In this document: positions 45,730-55,344 of the stretch, piece by piece
Position numbering within the stretch: position 1 is the first letter of the stretch
How the letters are laid out: each line of letters starts with the position of its first letter
Origin: Gilliamella sp. wkB7
GTDB taxonomy: Bacteria; Pseudomonadota; Gammaproteobacteria; Enterobacterales; Orbaceae
Length of the DNA stretch: 64,000 bases
Assembly (NCBI RefSeq): GCF_001693435.1
Contig: NZ_CM004509.1
Span: 1,674,001-1,738,000, forward strand
Direction: 5' to 3'
Made by a program: the position numbers and the translations under genes
The notes under the pieces: model-generated
The model's database searches: none
What the model saw: the letters and a program-made list of their open reading frames with translations, nothing else
What the model was told of the DNA's origin: nothing

Positions 45730-48507
45730 ATGCCAAATAACACACCAATTATTTTAATTGATGGATCTTCATATCTTTACCGTGCTTTTTTTGCATGCCC
45801 TCCATTAACTAACGCCAAAGGTGAGCCAACTGGTGCTATTTTTGGTGTGATTAATATGATTCGCAGTTTGATTAATCAATATAACCCTACTCATATTGCG
45901 GTGGTCTTTGATGCGAAAGGGGGCTCATTTCGTAATGAGATCTATAGCGAATATAAAGCTACGCGTGAAGCGATGCCTGAAAATCTTCGCCCCCAAATTG
46001 AACCGATTCATACTATTTTGAAAGCAATGGGGTTGCCATTACTATGTATTGAAGGTGTTGAGGCTGATGACGTTATTGGTACCTTAGCCAGACAAGCTGA
46101 ACGCGAAAATCTGGACGTGCTAATTAGTACTGGCGATAAAGATATGGCGCAGTTGGTGAGTGATAAAATCACTCTAATTAATACAATGAATAATGCTGTG
46201 CTTGATCCAAAAGGTGTGATGGATAAATTTGGTGTTCCGCCCGAAAAAATTATTGATTATTTAGCGTTAAGAGGCGATTCCTCCGATAATATACCGGGTG
46301 TGCCTGGTGTGGGTGAAAAAACGGCACAAGGCTTATTGACTGAATTTACCAGTGTTAAAGATATTTATGCACGCTTAGATGATATTGAAAAATTATCGAT
46401 CCGTGGTGCAAAATCCTTAAAACAAAAATTAATTGATAATCAAAATGAAGCTGAACTTTCTTATTTGCTTGCTACCATCAAAACCGATGTCAAATTAGAT
46501 TTTACTAATGAGCAACTGCTAATTACCGATATTGATGTCAATAAATTGGTTGAATTGTTTGCTTATTATGGTTTTCATCGTTGGCAAAAAGAGTTAATTG
46601 CAGGTACGTTCCTAAAACAGCAAAAAAATGGCATCGTAGGTGAAAGTTTATCGTTATTGGCAGATCATCAACAACATTCAGTTACTGCACAAAAGAAAGA
46701 GACCGATTATCAGTGTATATTAACGCATGAACAGCTTGATGACTGGGTTATCAAGTTAACCAATAGCAAGCAATTTGCTTTTGATACTGAAACCGATAAT
46801 GTTGATCATGTACATGCTAAATTAGTGGGTATATCGCTAAGTGTTGAACCTTATCAAGCGGCCTACATTCCACTGGCTCATCAGTATTTAGGGGTACCAG
46901 AGCAATTACCTTTAACCGAGGTATTAGCCAAATTAAAACCTGTACTTGAAAATCCAGAGATTAAAAAAATTGCGCAAAATGCTAAATTTGATTACAGCAT
47001 ATTAGCTAATTATGGCATTAAGGTGTGTGGTATTGCCTTTGATACCATGCTTGAATCTTATGTATTAAATAGTACTGAACGTCATGATATGGATAGTATG
47101 GCAAATCGTTATCTCAATCATAAAACCATCACTTATGATGAGCTAACTAAAGTAGATAAAAAGAAAGTTACCATTGATGCTATTGAAGTAGAAAAAACGA
47201 CTCAATATGCGGCTGAAGATGCCGATATTACATTGCAACTGCATGAAAAATTGTGGCCAGAACTTGAAAAAGACCAAAAATTAACAAAACTATTTACAGA
47301 TATTGAGATGCCACTGGCTATTGTATTAGCTGAAATGGAAAGAACCGGTGTATTAGTTGATGCTAAACAATTAAATGACTATTCTATTGAATTAGCTAAA
47401 CAGTTAATTGAAATTGAAGCGCAACTGCAATCACTCGCTGGCGAAAAATTTAATCCAGCCTCACCAAAACAGATTCAAGCGATTTTATTTGATAAGCATA
47501 ATTTACCTGTTTTAAAAAAGACGCCAAAAGGTGATCCATCAACCAGCGAAGAAGTATTAAGTGAACTGGCTAACGAATACGAATTACCGCGAATGATTTT
47601 GTTCTATCGTGGATTAGCTAAATTGAAAAATACTTATACCGACAAATTACCATTGATGATTAGTCCAATCGATCAGCGTATTCATACTAACTATAATCAA
47701 ATCGGTACTATCACGGGTCGATTATCATCCAACGATCCAAATTTACAAAATATTCCGGTACGTAATGAAGAAGGTCGCCGTATTCGACAAGCATTTATTG
47801 CGCCGAAAGGTTGTAAAATCATTTCTGCTGACTATTCACAAATTGAGTTACGTATCATGGCGCATTTGTCGCAAGATAAAAGTTTACTTAATGCTTTTGC
47901 TCATGATAAAGATATTCACCGAGTAACCGCTGGTGAAATATTAGGTAAAGCTGAATCGGAAGTTACCAATGAAGAACGAAGACGCGCTAAAGCGGTTAAT
48001 TTTGGTTTAATTTATGGTATGAGTGCTTTTGGGTTATCTAAACAGATTAATATCCCTCGTAAAGAAGCGCAGTTTTACATCGATCGTTATTTTGAACGCT
48101 ATCCAGGTGTTCAGCAATATATGGAACAAACTCGCCAACTTGCTGCTGAGCAAGGTTATGTTGAAACCTTATCTGGTCGCCGTTTGTATCTACCTAAAAT
48201 TAGATCAACTAACGGTATTGAAAAGCGTGGAGCAGAACGAGCAGCAATTAATGCACCAATGCAAGGTACCGCGGCCGATATTATCAAAACCGCCATGATA
48301 AAAATGAGTGAGTGGATAAAAAATCAATCCGCAGATAATATTAAAATGGTGATGCAAGTACACGATGAATTAGTATTTGAAGTAAAAGATGCGTTTGTTG
48401 AGCAATATTGTACAGAAATTAAAAAGATTATGGAAAATTGTTATCAGTTATCTGTACCTTTAAAAGTTGATGTCGGTATCGGCAATAATTGGGATGAGGC
48501 GCATTAA
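45730..48507 (+). CDS. polA: DNA polymerase I
   Basis: Repair polymerase that also matures Okazaki fragments. Starting at ATG 45730 the product has 925 residues (E. coli 928) and begins MPNNTPIILIDGSSYLYRAFFA; an upstream TTG frame would add 8 residues. Domains in order: 5' nuclease (DAKGGSFRNEIYSEYKATR, GVEADDVIGTLA, GDSSDNIPGVPGVGEKTA), 3'-5' exonuclease with FDTETDN intact, so proofreading is expected, and polymerase (GRLSSNDPNLQNIPVR, ADYSQIELRIMAHLS, VHDELVFEV). Repeat copies flank it on both sides. Confidence 0.96.
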   Translation: MPNNTPIILIDGSSYLYRAFFACPPLTNAKGEPTGAIFGVINMIRSLINQYNPTHIAVVFDAKGGSFRNEIYSEYKATREAMPENLRPQIEPIHTILKAMGLPLLCIEGVEADDVIGTLARQAERENLDVLISTGDKDMAQLVSDKITLINTMNNAVLDPKGVMDKFGVPPEKIIDYLALRGDSSDNIPGVPGVGEKTAQGLLTEFTSVKDIYARLDDIEKLSIRGAKSLKQKLIDNQNEAELSYLLATIKTDVKLDFTNEQLLITDIDVNKLVELFAYYGFHRWQKELIAGTFLKQQKNGIVGESLSLLADHQQHSVTAQKKETDYQCILTHEQLDDWVIKLTNSKQFAFDTETDNVDHVHAKLVGISLSVEPYQAAYIPLAHQYLGVPEQLPLTEVLAKLKPVLENPEIKKIAQNAKFDYSILANYGIKVCGIAFDTMLESYVLNSTERHDMDSMANRYLNHKTITYDELTKVDKKKVTIDAIEVEKTTQYAAEDADITLQLHEKLWPELEKDQKLTKLFTDIEMPLAIVLAEMERTGVLVDAKQLNDYSIELAKQLIEIEAQLQSLAGEKFNPASPKQIQAILFDKHNLPVLKKTPKGDPSTSEEVLSELANEYELPRMILFYRGLAKLKNTYTDKLPLMISPIDQRIHTNYNQIGTITGRLSSNDPNLQNIPVRNEEGRRIRQAFIAPKGCKIISADYSQIELRIMAHLSQDKSLLNAFAHDKDIHRVTAGEILGKAESEVTNEERRRAKAVNFGLIYGMSAFGLSKQINIPRKEAQFYIDRYFERYPGVQQYMEQTRQLAAEQGYVETLSGRRLYLPKIRSTNGIEKRGAERAAINAPMQGTAADIIKTAMIKMSEWIKNQSADNIKMVMQVHDELVFEVKDAFVEQYCTEIKKIMENCYQLSVPLKVDVGIGNNWDEAH

Positions 48508-48538
48508 TTATTCAAAATACAAAGGTTAAGTATCAATG

Positions 48539-48579
48539 TTTTATACTCAAACGTATGCTTAACCTCAAACTTTTTTACA
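48539..48579 (+). repeat. 41-bp intergenic repeat, copy 3
   Basis: TTTTATACTCAAACGTAT followed by GCTTAACCTCAAAC and TTTTTTACA, same orientation as the other two, 31 bp after the polA stop. To its right, TTCTAACAT (48595-48603) and ATGTTAGAA (48633-48641) form an inverted repeat. The remaining part of the 257-bp polA-gltX gap has no gene. Confidence 0.8.
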
Positions 48580-48764
48580 AGTTCGTTATTAATTTTCTAA
48601 CATTAACATGACTATTGCCGAAACCTTTTAGCATGTTAGAATAAGCAACTAAAATGAATTTATATCAAAAAGTTATTCTATTAATTGATATTATCAAAAT
48701 AAAAAGAGCGCAAATGATAACCTTATAGTATCGCGCTCATTTCTGTTATTATTAGGATTATTTC

Positions 48765-50195
48765 ATGAAAATTAAAACCCGTTTTGCACCTAGCCCAACA
48801 GGCTATTTACATGTAGGTGGTGCACGTACAGCGCTTTACTCTTGGCTCTATACTCGTCATGCAAAAGGTGCGTTTGTATTGCGCATTGAAGATACTGATC
48901 TCGAGCGTTCAACACCAGAAGCGATTGAAGCGATTATGGAAGGTATGAATTGGTTAAAATTGTCATGGGATGAAGGCCCTTACTATCAAACTAAACGTTT
49001 TGATCGCTACAATCAAGTTATTGATGAAATGTTAGCTAAAGGTACCGCTTATCGTTGTTACTGTTCGAAAGAACGTCTTGAAAAATTACGTGAAGAGCAA
49101 ATGGCGAAAGGTGAAAAAGCGCGCTATGACGGTCATTGTCGTTGTGATGAAGTACAAAAACAGCACTCACATACTGAACCGCATGTTGTCCGTTTTGCTA
49201 ATCCAGTAGATGGCGTAGTTGTTTTTAATGATTTGATCCGTGGTCCAATTGAAATTGCTAATAAAGAGCTTGATGATCTAATTATTCGTCGTACTGATGG
49301 TTCTCCAACTTATAACTTTTGTGTTGTTGTTGATGACTGGGATATGGAAATCACCCATGTTATTCGTGGTGAAGATCATATCAATAATACGCCTCGCCAA
49401 ATTAATATTTTAAAAGCATTGGGAGCACCACTGCCTGAATATGGGCACGTATCAATGATTTTAGGTGATGATGGACAAAAATTATCTAAACGTCATGGTG
49501 CAGTGAGCGTGATGCAATACCGTGATGATGGTTATTTGCCAGAGGCATTACTGAACTATTTAGTTCGTCTTGGTTGGTCCCATGGTGATCAAGAGATATT
49601 TTCAGTGCCAGAAATGATTGATTTCTTCTCACTAGATGCAGTGAGTAAGTCTGCAAGTGCATTTAATACTGAAAAATTACTTTGGTTAAATCACCATTAT
49701 ATTAATCATTTAGATGCTGATTATGTTGCTCAGCATTTAGTTTGGCATATGAATCAACATGGCTATGATTTATCACAAGGGCCAGATCTGATTACAATTA
49801 TTAAGTTATTTGGTGAACGTTGCAAAACACTAAAAGAGATGGCTCAATCATGTGCTTATTGTTATCAAGATTTTTCTGATTTTGATGCTGATGCAGCAAA
49901 AAAACACCTACGCCCAGTTGCCAAAGAGCCACTAGAAAACATCCGAGCAAAAATTGAAGCTATTGCTGATTTTGATTGGGAAATTCATAAAATCCATGAA
50001 GTTATTGAAGCGACGGCTGCTGAGCTTGAAATAGGCATGGGTAAAGTAGGTATGCCACTTCGTGTTGCGGTAACAGGTATTGGTCAATCCCCATCTGTTG
50101 ATGCAACGGTATTTGCTATTGGTAAAAAACGCACGCTAGCAAGAATCGATAAAGCACTAGCATATATTAACCAGCGAGAGCAAACATCCGCATAA
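48765..50195 (+). CDS. gltX: Glutamyl-tRNA synthetase
   Basis: Class Ib synthetase charging tRNA-Glu. The 476 residues have HIGH-type [21 protein letters not shown], the [10 protein letters not shown] block, a zinc-binding insertion with cysteines in [10 protein letters not shown] and GHCRCD, and the KMSKS-type KLSKRHG near residue 240. Length is normal (471 in E. coli). A terminator hairpin directly follows. Confidence 0.97.
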   Translation: MKIKTRFAPSPTGYLHVGGARTALYSWLYTRHAKGAFVLRIEDTDLERSTPEAIEAIMEGMNWLKLSWDEGPYYQTKRFDRYNQVIDEMLAKGTAYRCYCSKERLEKLREEQMAKGEKARYDGHCRCDEVQKQHSHTEPHVVRFANPVDGVVVFNDLIRGPIEIANKELDDLIIRRTDGSPTYNFCVVVDDWDMEITHVIRGEDHINNTPRQINILKALGAPLPEYGHVSMILGDDGQKLSKRHGAVSVMQYRDDGYLPEALLNYLVRLGWSHGDQEIFSVPEMIDFFSLDAVSKSASAFNTEKLLWLNHHYINHLDADYVAQHLVWHMNQHGYDLSQGPDLITIIKLFGERCKTLKEMAQSCAYCYQDFSDFDADAAKKHLRPVAKEPLENIRAKIEAIADFDWEIHKIHEVIEATAAELEIGMGKVGMPLRVAVTGIGQSPSVDATVFAIGKKRTLARIDKALAYINQREQTSA

Positions 50196-50202
50196 TCATC
50201 CT

Positions 50203-50234
50203 ATTATTGCCGGATGATTCCGGCAATAATTTTA
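50203..50234 (+). terminator. Terminator of gltX
   Basis: ATTATTGCCGG / CCGGCAATAAT, a perfect 11-bp stem with a 6-nt loop, followed by TTTAG, 7 bp after the gltX stop. It overlaps the earliest possible start of the next gene (50214), which argues for the later start at 50253. Confidence 0.75.
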
Positions 50235-50252
50235 GCTAAGTCGAGAACGAAT

Positions 50253-51866
50253 ATGGCTCGTTTAAAAAAACGCTATTGGATTTCACTCAGTATTTTAGTA
50301 TTTATCACGGTACTTGGTCTATTTGGTTGGCGTTATTGGCAAGAATTTAAACACGAGTATGGATTCTCAATAAACTGGCAGGGTGCCCATATTAACCTAT
50401 CCGGTCTTTCATTTGATCAATTAACGGTTAATAAAGAGGCGCAATTTACGGTTACGGCTAAAGATGTATTTATCTCCTTGTCAAAACTATCAGCGCAAAA
50501 TCTTAATATTAATTGGCAATCAAGTGATAGCAAAATCGTCACAGATAATACCAAAAATATCATTGAAACGGCATCTGAAAAGCAAAATCAATCGGGGTTT
50601 GATTATTCATCCATACCAACCATTGTTTACTGGCTACCATCGACGATCGATATTGACTCATTGCGATTTTATGAACAAAATCATGAGTTGTTTGATGTGA
50701 AAGTTAAAGCAACGAAACAGCAACAAGCTATTCATTTGGATGTATCGGCAAATAAACAATATGTTGCCAATCTTTCGGCCACATTATTATTCAATCAAAA
50801 TGATTTGCGTATTGATATCCAAAATGGTGTTTTAACCACTACTTTAAATCAGTTTGGTATAGAAAACGGCAAAATATTATTGCCATTCACGGGTTGGATT
50901 ACCAATAATCGATTTGAATTCACTAATTCTGGTAATGCTTCTGTAAATATAGAGAAAGCGAATTTATCTGACGATTCTATATTTAGCCGATTAAATGGAG
51001 CGTTAACCTTTAAAGTACAATCTCCCATTCCGGTTGAGCCTAAAAGAATATTAGCTACAGCTAAATTAACTCTTAATAAGTTCAGTGGGATTTACAAAAA
51101 TAGTGAAATAAAATCTGCTACGGGTAATATTAATGTTGATATCAAAAATAAGCAATTTACTGTTTCAGTGCCAACACTCAATATACAAGAGATAAATATG
51201 GGGATCGCTTTGCAACAGGTAAAATTGTCTGGTAGTTATACCGCATCGTTTAATACACCAAGCAAAGGTACGATTATTTGGAAAAAGGCACAAGCGGCTA
51301 TTTTTTCAGGCTCTATCTTTCTTGAAGCCAGTAAATTGAATTTAGCTAAATTACCCCAACAATTTAATTTAAGATTAAAGCAGATACAATTAAAAGATAT
51401 TTTCGCCGCATATCCTGCTGAAGGACTGGCTGGTGATGGTGCTATTGATGGGTTATTACCTATTACATTATTATCTGTGAATAAAAAAGAAGGTGTAACT
51501 TTTGAGCCCATAATTAAAAAAGGACAGTTAACCACAACCAATCAAGGCTATTTACAGTTTGAAAATTCAGCTCTAAAAAATTATGCTAAAAGTAATCCTA
51601 ATATGAAAATACTCACAGATATTATTAAAAATTTTCATTATACTAAACTAGATGGAACGGTTGATTATGCTGATGATGTTGCTAAATTAGGGCTTCATAT
51701 CCAAGGACATAATTTGGATGTTGAAGATGGCAAAGCCGTCAATTTAAATGTAACATTAGAAGAAAATATCGCCAAGCTGCTCATGAGTTTACAATTATCA
51801 GATCAAATTAGTGAACCAATTCGTAAACGTATTGAAGCGCATTTAAAAAAGGAATCTGCAAAATAA
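50253..51866 (+). CDS. ydbH: YdbH-like AsmA-type envelope protein (short form)
   Basis: Homologue of YdbH, one of the three redundant AsmA-like proteins (TamB, YhdP, YdbH) that carry phospholipids to the outer membrane. It has an N-terminal membrane anchor (about residues 8-26), then periplasmic beta-rich repeats, and the YdbH C-terminal region (YPAEGLAGDGAIDGLLPI, TTNQGYLQFEN, NFHYTKLDGTVDYADD, LNVTLEENIAKLLMSLQLSD). It has 537 residues, whereas E. coli YdbH has about 880, so the groove-forming middle is much shorter. Identity is supported by ynbE and ydbL directly downstream. Start 50253 is preferred because of the gltX terminator. Confidence 0.85.
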   Translation: MARLKKRYWISLSILVFITVLGLFGWRYWQEFKHEYGFSINWQGAHINLSGLSFDQLTVNKEAQFTVTAKDVFISLSKLSAQNLNINWQSSDSKIVTDNTKNIIETASEKQNQSGFDYSSIPTIVYWLPSTIDIDSLRFYEQNHELFDVKVKATKQQQAIHLDVSANKQYVANLSATLLFNQNDLRIDIQNGVLTTTLNQFGIENGKILLPFTGWITNNRFEFTNSGNASVNIEKANLSDDSIFSRLNGALTFKVQSPIPVEPKRILATAKLTLNKFSGIYKNSEIKSATGNINVDIKNKQFTVSVPTLNIQEINMGIALQQVKLSGSYTASFNTPSKGTIIWKKAQAAIFSGSIFLEASKLNLAKLPQQFNLRLKQIQLKDIFAAYPAEGLAGDGAIDGLLPITLLSVNKKEGVTFEPIIKKGQLTTTNQGYLQFENSALKNYAKSNPNMKILTDIIKNFHYTKLDGTVDYADDVAKLGLHIQGHNLDVEDGKAVNLNVTLEENIAKLLMSLQLSDQISEPIRKRIEAHLKKESAK

Positions 51867-51877
51867 GAGGTCATTTT

Positions 51878-52063
51878 ATGATACGACGAGTTATTGCAAT
51901 AATGATATTAGGTAGTGCGTTAATGGGATGTTCGCCAACGGTTAAAGTACAAACGCCAAGCGAACCTATTAATATTAATTTAAATGTAAAAATCGATCAT
52001 GAGATTAATATTAAAGTGGATAAGGCATTAGACAATATTATCAATAAATCTGGACTATATTAA
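51878..52063 (+). CDS. ynbE: YnbE-like outer-membrane lipoprotein
   Basis: A 61-residue lipoprotein: signal peptide ending in the lipobox LMGC (Cys18), then SPTVKVQTPSEPININLNVKIDHEINIKVDKALDNI, which matches YnbE. In E. coli YnbE sits in the outer membrane and extends the YdbH beta-groove to make an intermembrane bridge. It starts 11 bp after ydbH. Signal peptide, lipobox and the INLNVKIDHEI strand are all intact. Confidence 0.92.
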   Translation: MIRRVIAIMILGSALMGCSPTVKVQTPSEPININLNVKIDHEINIKVDKALDNIINKSGLY

Positions 52064-52197
52064 AAAGTAAAATTTTATTAATGAGTGATTTATGGTAGGA
52101 AGATGGCAAAGATGGTTGATAATACTAATTATTATGCATAAAAAATCTTTTGCTACTTTTAAATTTAATTATAAAAAGTATGATTAAGGAGTGTGCT

Positions 52198-52542
52198 ATG
52201 AGTATCTATAAAAAAGTGACAATAGCTTTATTTACTGCTGTTTTATCTTTTTCTGTATCAGCACTGACTTTAGAACAAGCCATCGATTCACTAAGCCAAG
52301 CCAAAGCGCAAGGATTAGTAGGAGAACAAGCAGATGGCTACTTAGGTGTAGTAAAAAATGTAGGCAATGCCAGTGAGATTGCAAATTTAATTAATCAAGC
52401 TCGCAAAGCACAGTACCAAAAAGTTTCTGCTGAAAGTAAAGTTCCATTAAATGAAGTGGAAAATCGAGCTGGTAGTAAAGCACAAGACAAAACGCCAGCA
52501 GGTCAATATATAAAGCAACAAGGTCAATGGCAGAAAAAATAA
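52198..52542 (+). CDS. ydbL: YdbL (DUF1318) periplasmic protein
   Basis: A 114-residue protein with a signal peptide (MSIYKKVTIALFTAVLSFSVSA) and the YdbL body LTLEQAIDSLSQAKAQGLVGEQADGYLGVV, ending in GQYIKQQGQWQKK. YdbL modulates YdbH-YnbE assembly, possibly by preventing YnbE stacking. Start 52198 is chosen because TAAGGAG precedes it and the signal peptide follows directly; an upstream in-frame ATG at 52150 would bury it. It is 134 bp after ynbE, a larger gap than usual. Confidence 0.9.
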   Translation: MSIYKKVTIALFTAVLSFSVSALTLEQAIDSLSQAKAQGLVGEQADGYLGVVKNVGNASEIANLINQARKAQYQKVSAESKVPLNEVENRAGSKAQDKTPAGQYIKQQGQWQKK

Positions 52543-52761
52543 TTGTGATCTTTTTGCAATGATAGGAAAAGTATAACGATATTGTACTTTAATTGTGTAT
52601 CAATAATGTGTATGCTGTTTATTTAGAGTTTTGCTCACATTCATTATTTTGAAAAGAGCATAATTACCAATAACAACAAAATGATATGAATATTTTCATA
52701 CAGATAGTTAGTTTTTACTTGTAAATTGTATCGCCTAGGCGATTTTAAATGGAGAAAATCA

Positions 52762-54435
52762 ATGTGTTCGATTTTAGGTATTCTTGATATTAAATCAGAT
52801 CCAGAACAACTACGAACAAAAGCATTAGAGCTATCAAGTCTACAACGTCACCGTGGTCCTGATTGGTCTGGTATTTTTGCTTCTGATAAAGCTATTTTAG
52901 CTCATGAACGTTTATCAATTGTAGATGTTAATACAGGATCTCAGCCACTTTATAATAAAGATAAAACTTTAGTTTTAGCAGTCAATGGCGAAATTTATAA
53001 TCATCAAGAACTCCGAAATCAGTACAAAGATCGTTATGAATTTCAAACAGGCTCTGACTGTGAAGTAATTTTAGCTCTTTATCAAGAAAAAGGTATCCAT
53101 TGTCTTGATGAATTACAAGGTATGTTTGCTTTTATCCTTTATGACATCAATAAAGGTACTTATTTCATTGGTCGTGATCACATAGGTATTATTCCTATGT
53201 ATATGGGATATGATGAAAATGGTACGTTTTATGTTGCTTCAGAAATGAAAGCATTAGTACCCGTTTGTAAAACCATTGAAGCTTTCCCTCCTGGAAGTTA
53301 TTTATCTAGTACTGAAGGTGAAATTAAAACTTATTACCAACGTGACTGGATGGACTACGAGAATGTAAAAGATAACAAGACCGATATTAATGCGTTACGT
53401 ATTGCTTTAGAAGAGTCTGTTAAAAGCCATCTTATGTCTGATGTGCCTTACGGTGTGTTATTATCTGGCGGTCTTGACTCTTCAGTTATCTCTGCAATTA
53501 CCAAAAAATTCTCAGCTCGCCGTGTTGAAGATCATGAAAAATCAGAAGCTTGGTGGCCGCAGTTACACTCATTTGCAGTAGGTTTAAAAGGTGCGCCAGA
53601 TTTGAAAGCTGCACAGGCTGTTGCTGACCATTTAGGCACAGTTCATCACGAAATTAACTTTACTATTCAAGAAGGTATTGATGCGATTCGTGATGTCATT
53701 TATTACATCGAAACTTATGATGTAACAACCATTCGTGCTTCAACGCCAATGTATTTAATGGCGCGTAAGATCAAAGCAATGGGTATAAAAATGGTTCTAT
53801 CTGGTGAAGGTGCAGATGAAGTATTTGGTGGTTATTTGTATTTCCATAAAGCGCCAAATGCAAAAGAATTCCATGAAGAAACTGTACGTAAATTAGCTGC
53901 CTTACATATGTACGACTGTGCGCGAGCAAATAAAGCTATGGCTGCTTGGGGTGTTGAGGCTCGGGTACCATTCTTAGATAAAAAATTCTTAGATGTGGCG
54001 ATGCGCCTTAATCCAAAAGATAAAATGTGTGGTAGCAACGGTAAAATGGAAAAACACATTGTTCGTGAAGCATTTGAATCTTATTTACCTGCATCGGTAG
54101 TTTGGCGTCAAAAAGAACAATTCTCTGACGGCGTTGGTTATAGCTGGATTGATACATTAAAAGAGATTGCTGAAAGCAAGATTACTGATCAGCAGCTAGA
54201 AAATGCAAAATTCCGCTTCCCTTACAATACACCTGCATCGAAAGAAGCATACATGTATCGTGAAATTTTTGATGAATTATTCCCAGTTGAAAGTGCTGCC
54301 CATTGTGTACCAGGCGGTCCAACGGTTGCATGTTCAACGGCTAAAGCAATTGAATGGGATGAATCATTTAAAAATTTAAACGATCCATCAGGCCGAGCGG
54401 CAGTTGGTGTGCATAATGATGCTTATAAAAAATAA
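52762..54435 (+). CDS. asnB: Asparagine synthetase B (glutamine-hydrolysing)
   Basis: Makes asparagine from aspartate, glutamine and ATP. The start at 52762 places the catalytic N-terminal cysteine second (MCSILGI) and has GGAG upstream; an in-frame ATG at 52726 would mask it. 557 residues (E. coli 554). Glutaminase domain: RHRGPDWSG, GEIYNHQELR, SDCEVILALY. Synthetase domain: PP-loop LLSGGLDSS, SGEGADEVFGGY and VPFLDKKFLD. All catalytic elements are present. It is monocistronic, ended by a bidirectional terminator. Confidence 0.96.
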   Translation: MCSILGILDIKSDPEQLRTKALELSSLQRHRGPDWSGIFASDKAILAHERLSIVDVNTGSQPLYNKDKTLVLAVNGEIYNHQELRNQYKDRYEFQTGSDCEVILALYQEKGIHCLDELQGMFAFILYDINKGTYFIGRDHIGIIPMYMGYDENGTFYVASEMKALVPVCKTIEAFPPGSYLSSTEGEIKTYYQRDWMDYENVKDNKTDINALRIALEESVKSHLMSDVPYGVLLSGGLDSSVISAITKKFSARRVEDHEKSEAWWPQLHSFAVGLKGAPDLKAAQAVADHLGTVHHEINFTIQEGIDAIRDVIYYIETYDVTTIRASTPMYLMARKIKAMGIKMVLSGEGADEVFGGYLYFHKAPNAKEFHEETVRKLAALHMYDCARANKAMAAWGVEARVPFLDKKFLDVAMRLNPKDKMCGSNGKMEKHIVREAFESYLPASVVWRQKEQFSDGVGYSWIDTLKEIAESKITDQQLENAKFRFPYNTPASKEAYMYREIFDELFPVESAAHCVPGGPTVACSTAKAIEWDESFKNLNDPSGRAAVGVHNDAYKK

Positions 54436-54465
54436 TCGACTTTAATCGCTCTTATTGGACATAAA

Positions 54466-54489
54466 AAAACGGGGATATTTCCCCGTTTT
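54466..54489. terminator. Bidirectional terminator between asnB and satP
   Basis: AAAACGGGG / CCCCGTTTT perfect stem with a 6-nt loop and A/T runs on both sides, placed between two convergent genes. Confidence 0.88.
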
Positions 54490-54533
54490 CATTGCTCACT
54501 TAAAAAAGTCAATTGTATGACTGCTTAATTTTA

Positions 54534-55112
54534 TTAATGCGCTGCGCCTTTAGGTGCACCAATAGGCAAAATAGTACGACCAAATTGTTCGTTAATCACT
54601 TCTGCCATTGCCAAATAAATTGCACTTGCACCACAAATAATGCCTTCAAAACCAGCAATATGAATAATGCCATGATTACCTGAAATATTACCAATTGCCA
54701 ACAGAGCAAATAACAGTGTTAGGCTAGCAAAAACAAATTGTAATGCTCGATTGCCTTTCAAGGTACCAATAAACATAAAACCAGTAAAAATTCCCCATAA
54801 AGCAAGGAAGATCCCCACAAAGGTTGCATCAGATGGTGCAGTTGCTGGTGAAGTTGGTAAATACCAAATGCCAACTAATGCGATCCAAAAGAAACCATAA
54901 GAGGTAAATGCTGTTGTTCCAAACGTATTGCCTTTGCGGAATTCTAAAATACCAGCAATAACTTGTGCAAGACCACCATAAAAAATACCCATTGAGACAA
55001 TTACAGTCATAACAGGAAAGAATCCTGCATTATGAATATTTAATAAAATTGTTGTCATACCAAATCCCATTAAACCCAGAGGGCCGGGATTTGCAAGTTT
55101 TGTTTGTTCCAT
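54534..55112 (-). CDS. satP: Succinate-acetate/proton symporter
   Basis: GPR1/FUN34/YaaH-family transporter of acetate and succinate, 192 residues (E. coli SatP 188). The family signature is NPGPLGLMGFGMTTILLN, with Gly where NPAPLGL has Ala. Six membrane helices are evident; GLAQVIAGILEFRKGNTFGTTAF is also typical. The C-terminal end is GAPKGAAH. It is divergent from dnaK over 232 bp. Confidence 0.93.
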   Translation of the reverse strand: MEQTKLANPGPLGLMGFGMTTILLNIHNAGFFPVMTVIVSMGIFYGGLAQVIAGILEFRKGNTFGTTAFTSYGFFWIALVGIWYLPTSPATAPSDATFVGIFLALWGIFTGFMFIGTLKGNRALQFVFASLTLLFALLAIGNISGNHGIIHIAGFEGIICGASAIYLAMAEVINEQFGRTILPIGAPKGAAH

Positions 55113-55208
55113 AAAGATCCTATAAATTAAGTTCTACAATAAAAAAGAGCGGCAATGATAAGTGCAGAGAACCTAGCAATCAAGATATATTAAAAAATTT
55201 TTATATTG

Positions 55209-55240
55209 CCCCTTGATATTAACAATATTGTTCCCATCTA
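55209..55240 (+). promoter_or_regulatory. Sigma-32 heat-shock promoter of dnaK
   Basis: CCCCTTGAT (55209-55217) is identical to the -35 of the E. coli dnaK P1 promoter, and TCCCATCTA (55232-55240) matches its -10 with the same 14-bp spacing. It lies about 105 bp before the dnaK start. Confidence 0.88.
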
Positions 55241-55344
55241 TGTGGAAACAAAAAATATTACTTTGTATAAATTTAAAGCTTGAAAATTAAAATTTAAGAC
55301 TTATATACAAGAAATAAAATACAGGTTTTGAGGAGACAAAGATT

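Noticed and set aside
48680..48695. TTGAT-ATT-ATCAA before gltX as an FNR site.
   Set aside because: Half-site spacing is 3, not the required 4.
48700..48745. Inverted repeat GAGCGC / GCGCTC before gltX as a polA terminator.
   Set aside because: The loop is long and no T-run follows; too weak to call.
48508..48764. Possible Spot 42 RNA gene downstream of polA, as in E. coli.
   Set aside because: No similarity to Spot 42 and no terminator of that type is visible; the gap instead carries the 41-bp repeat.
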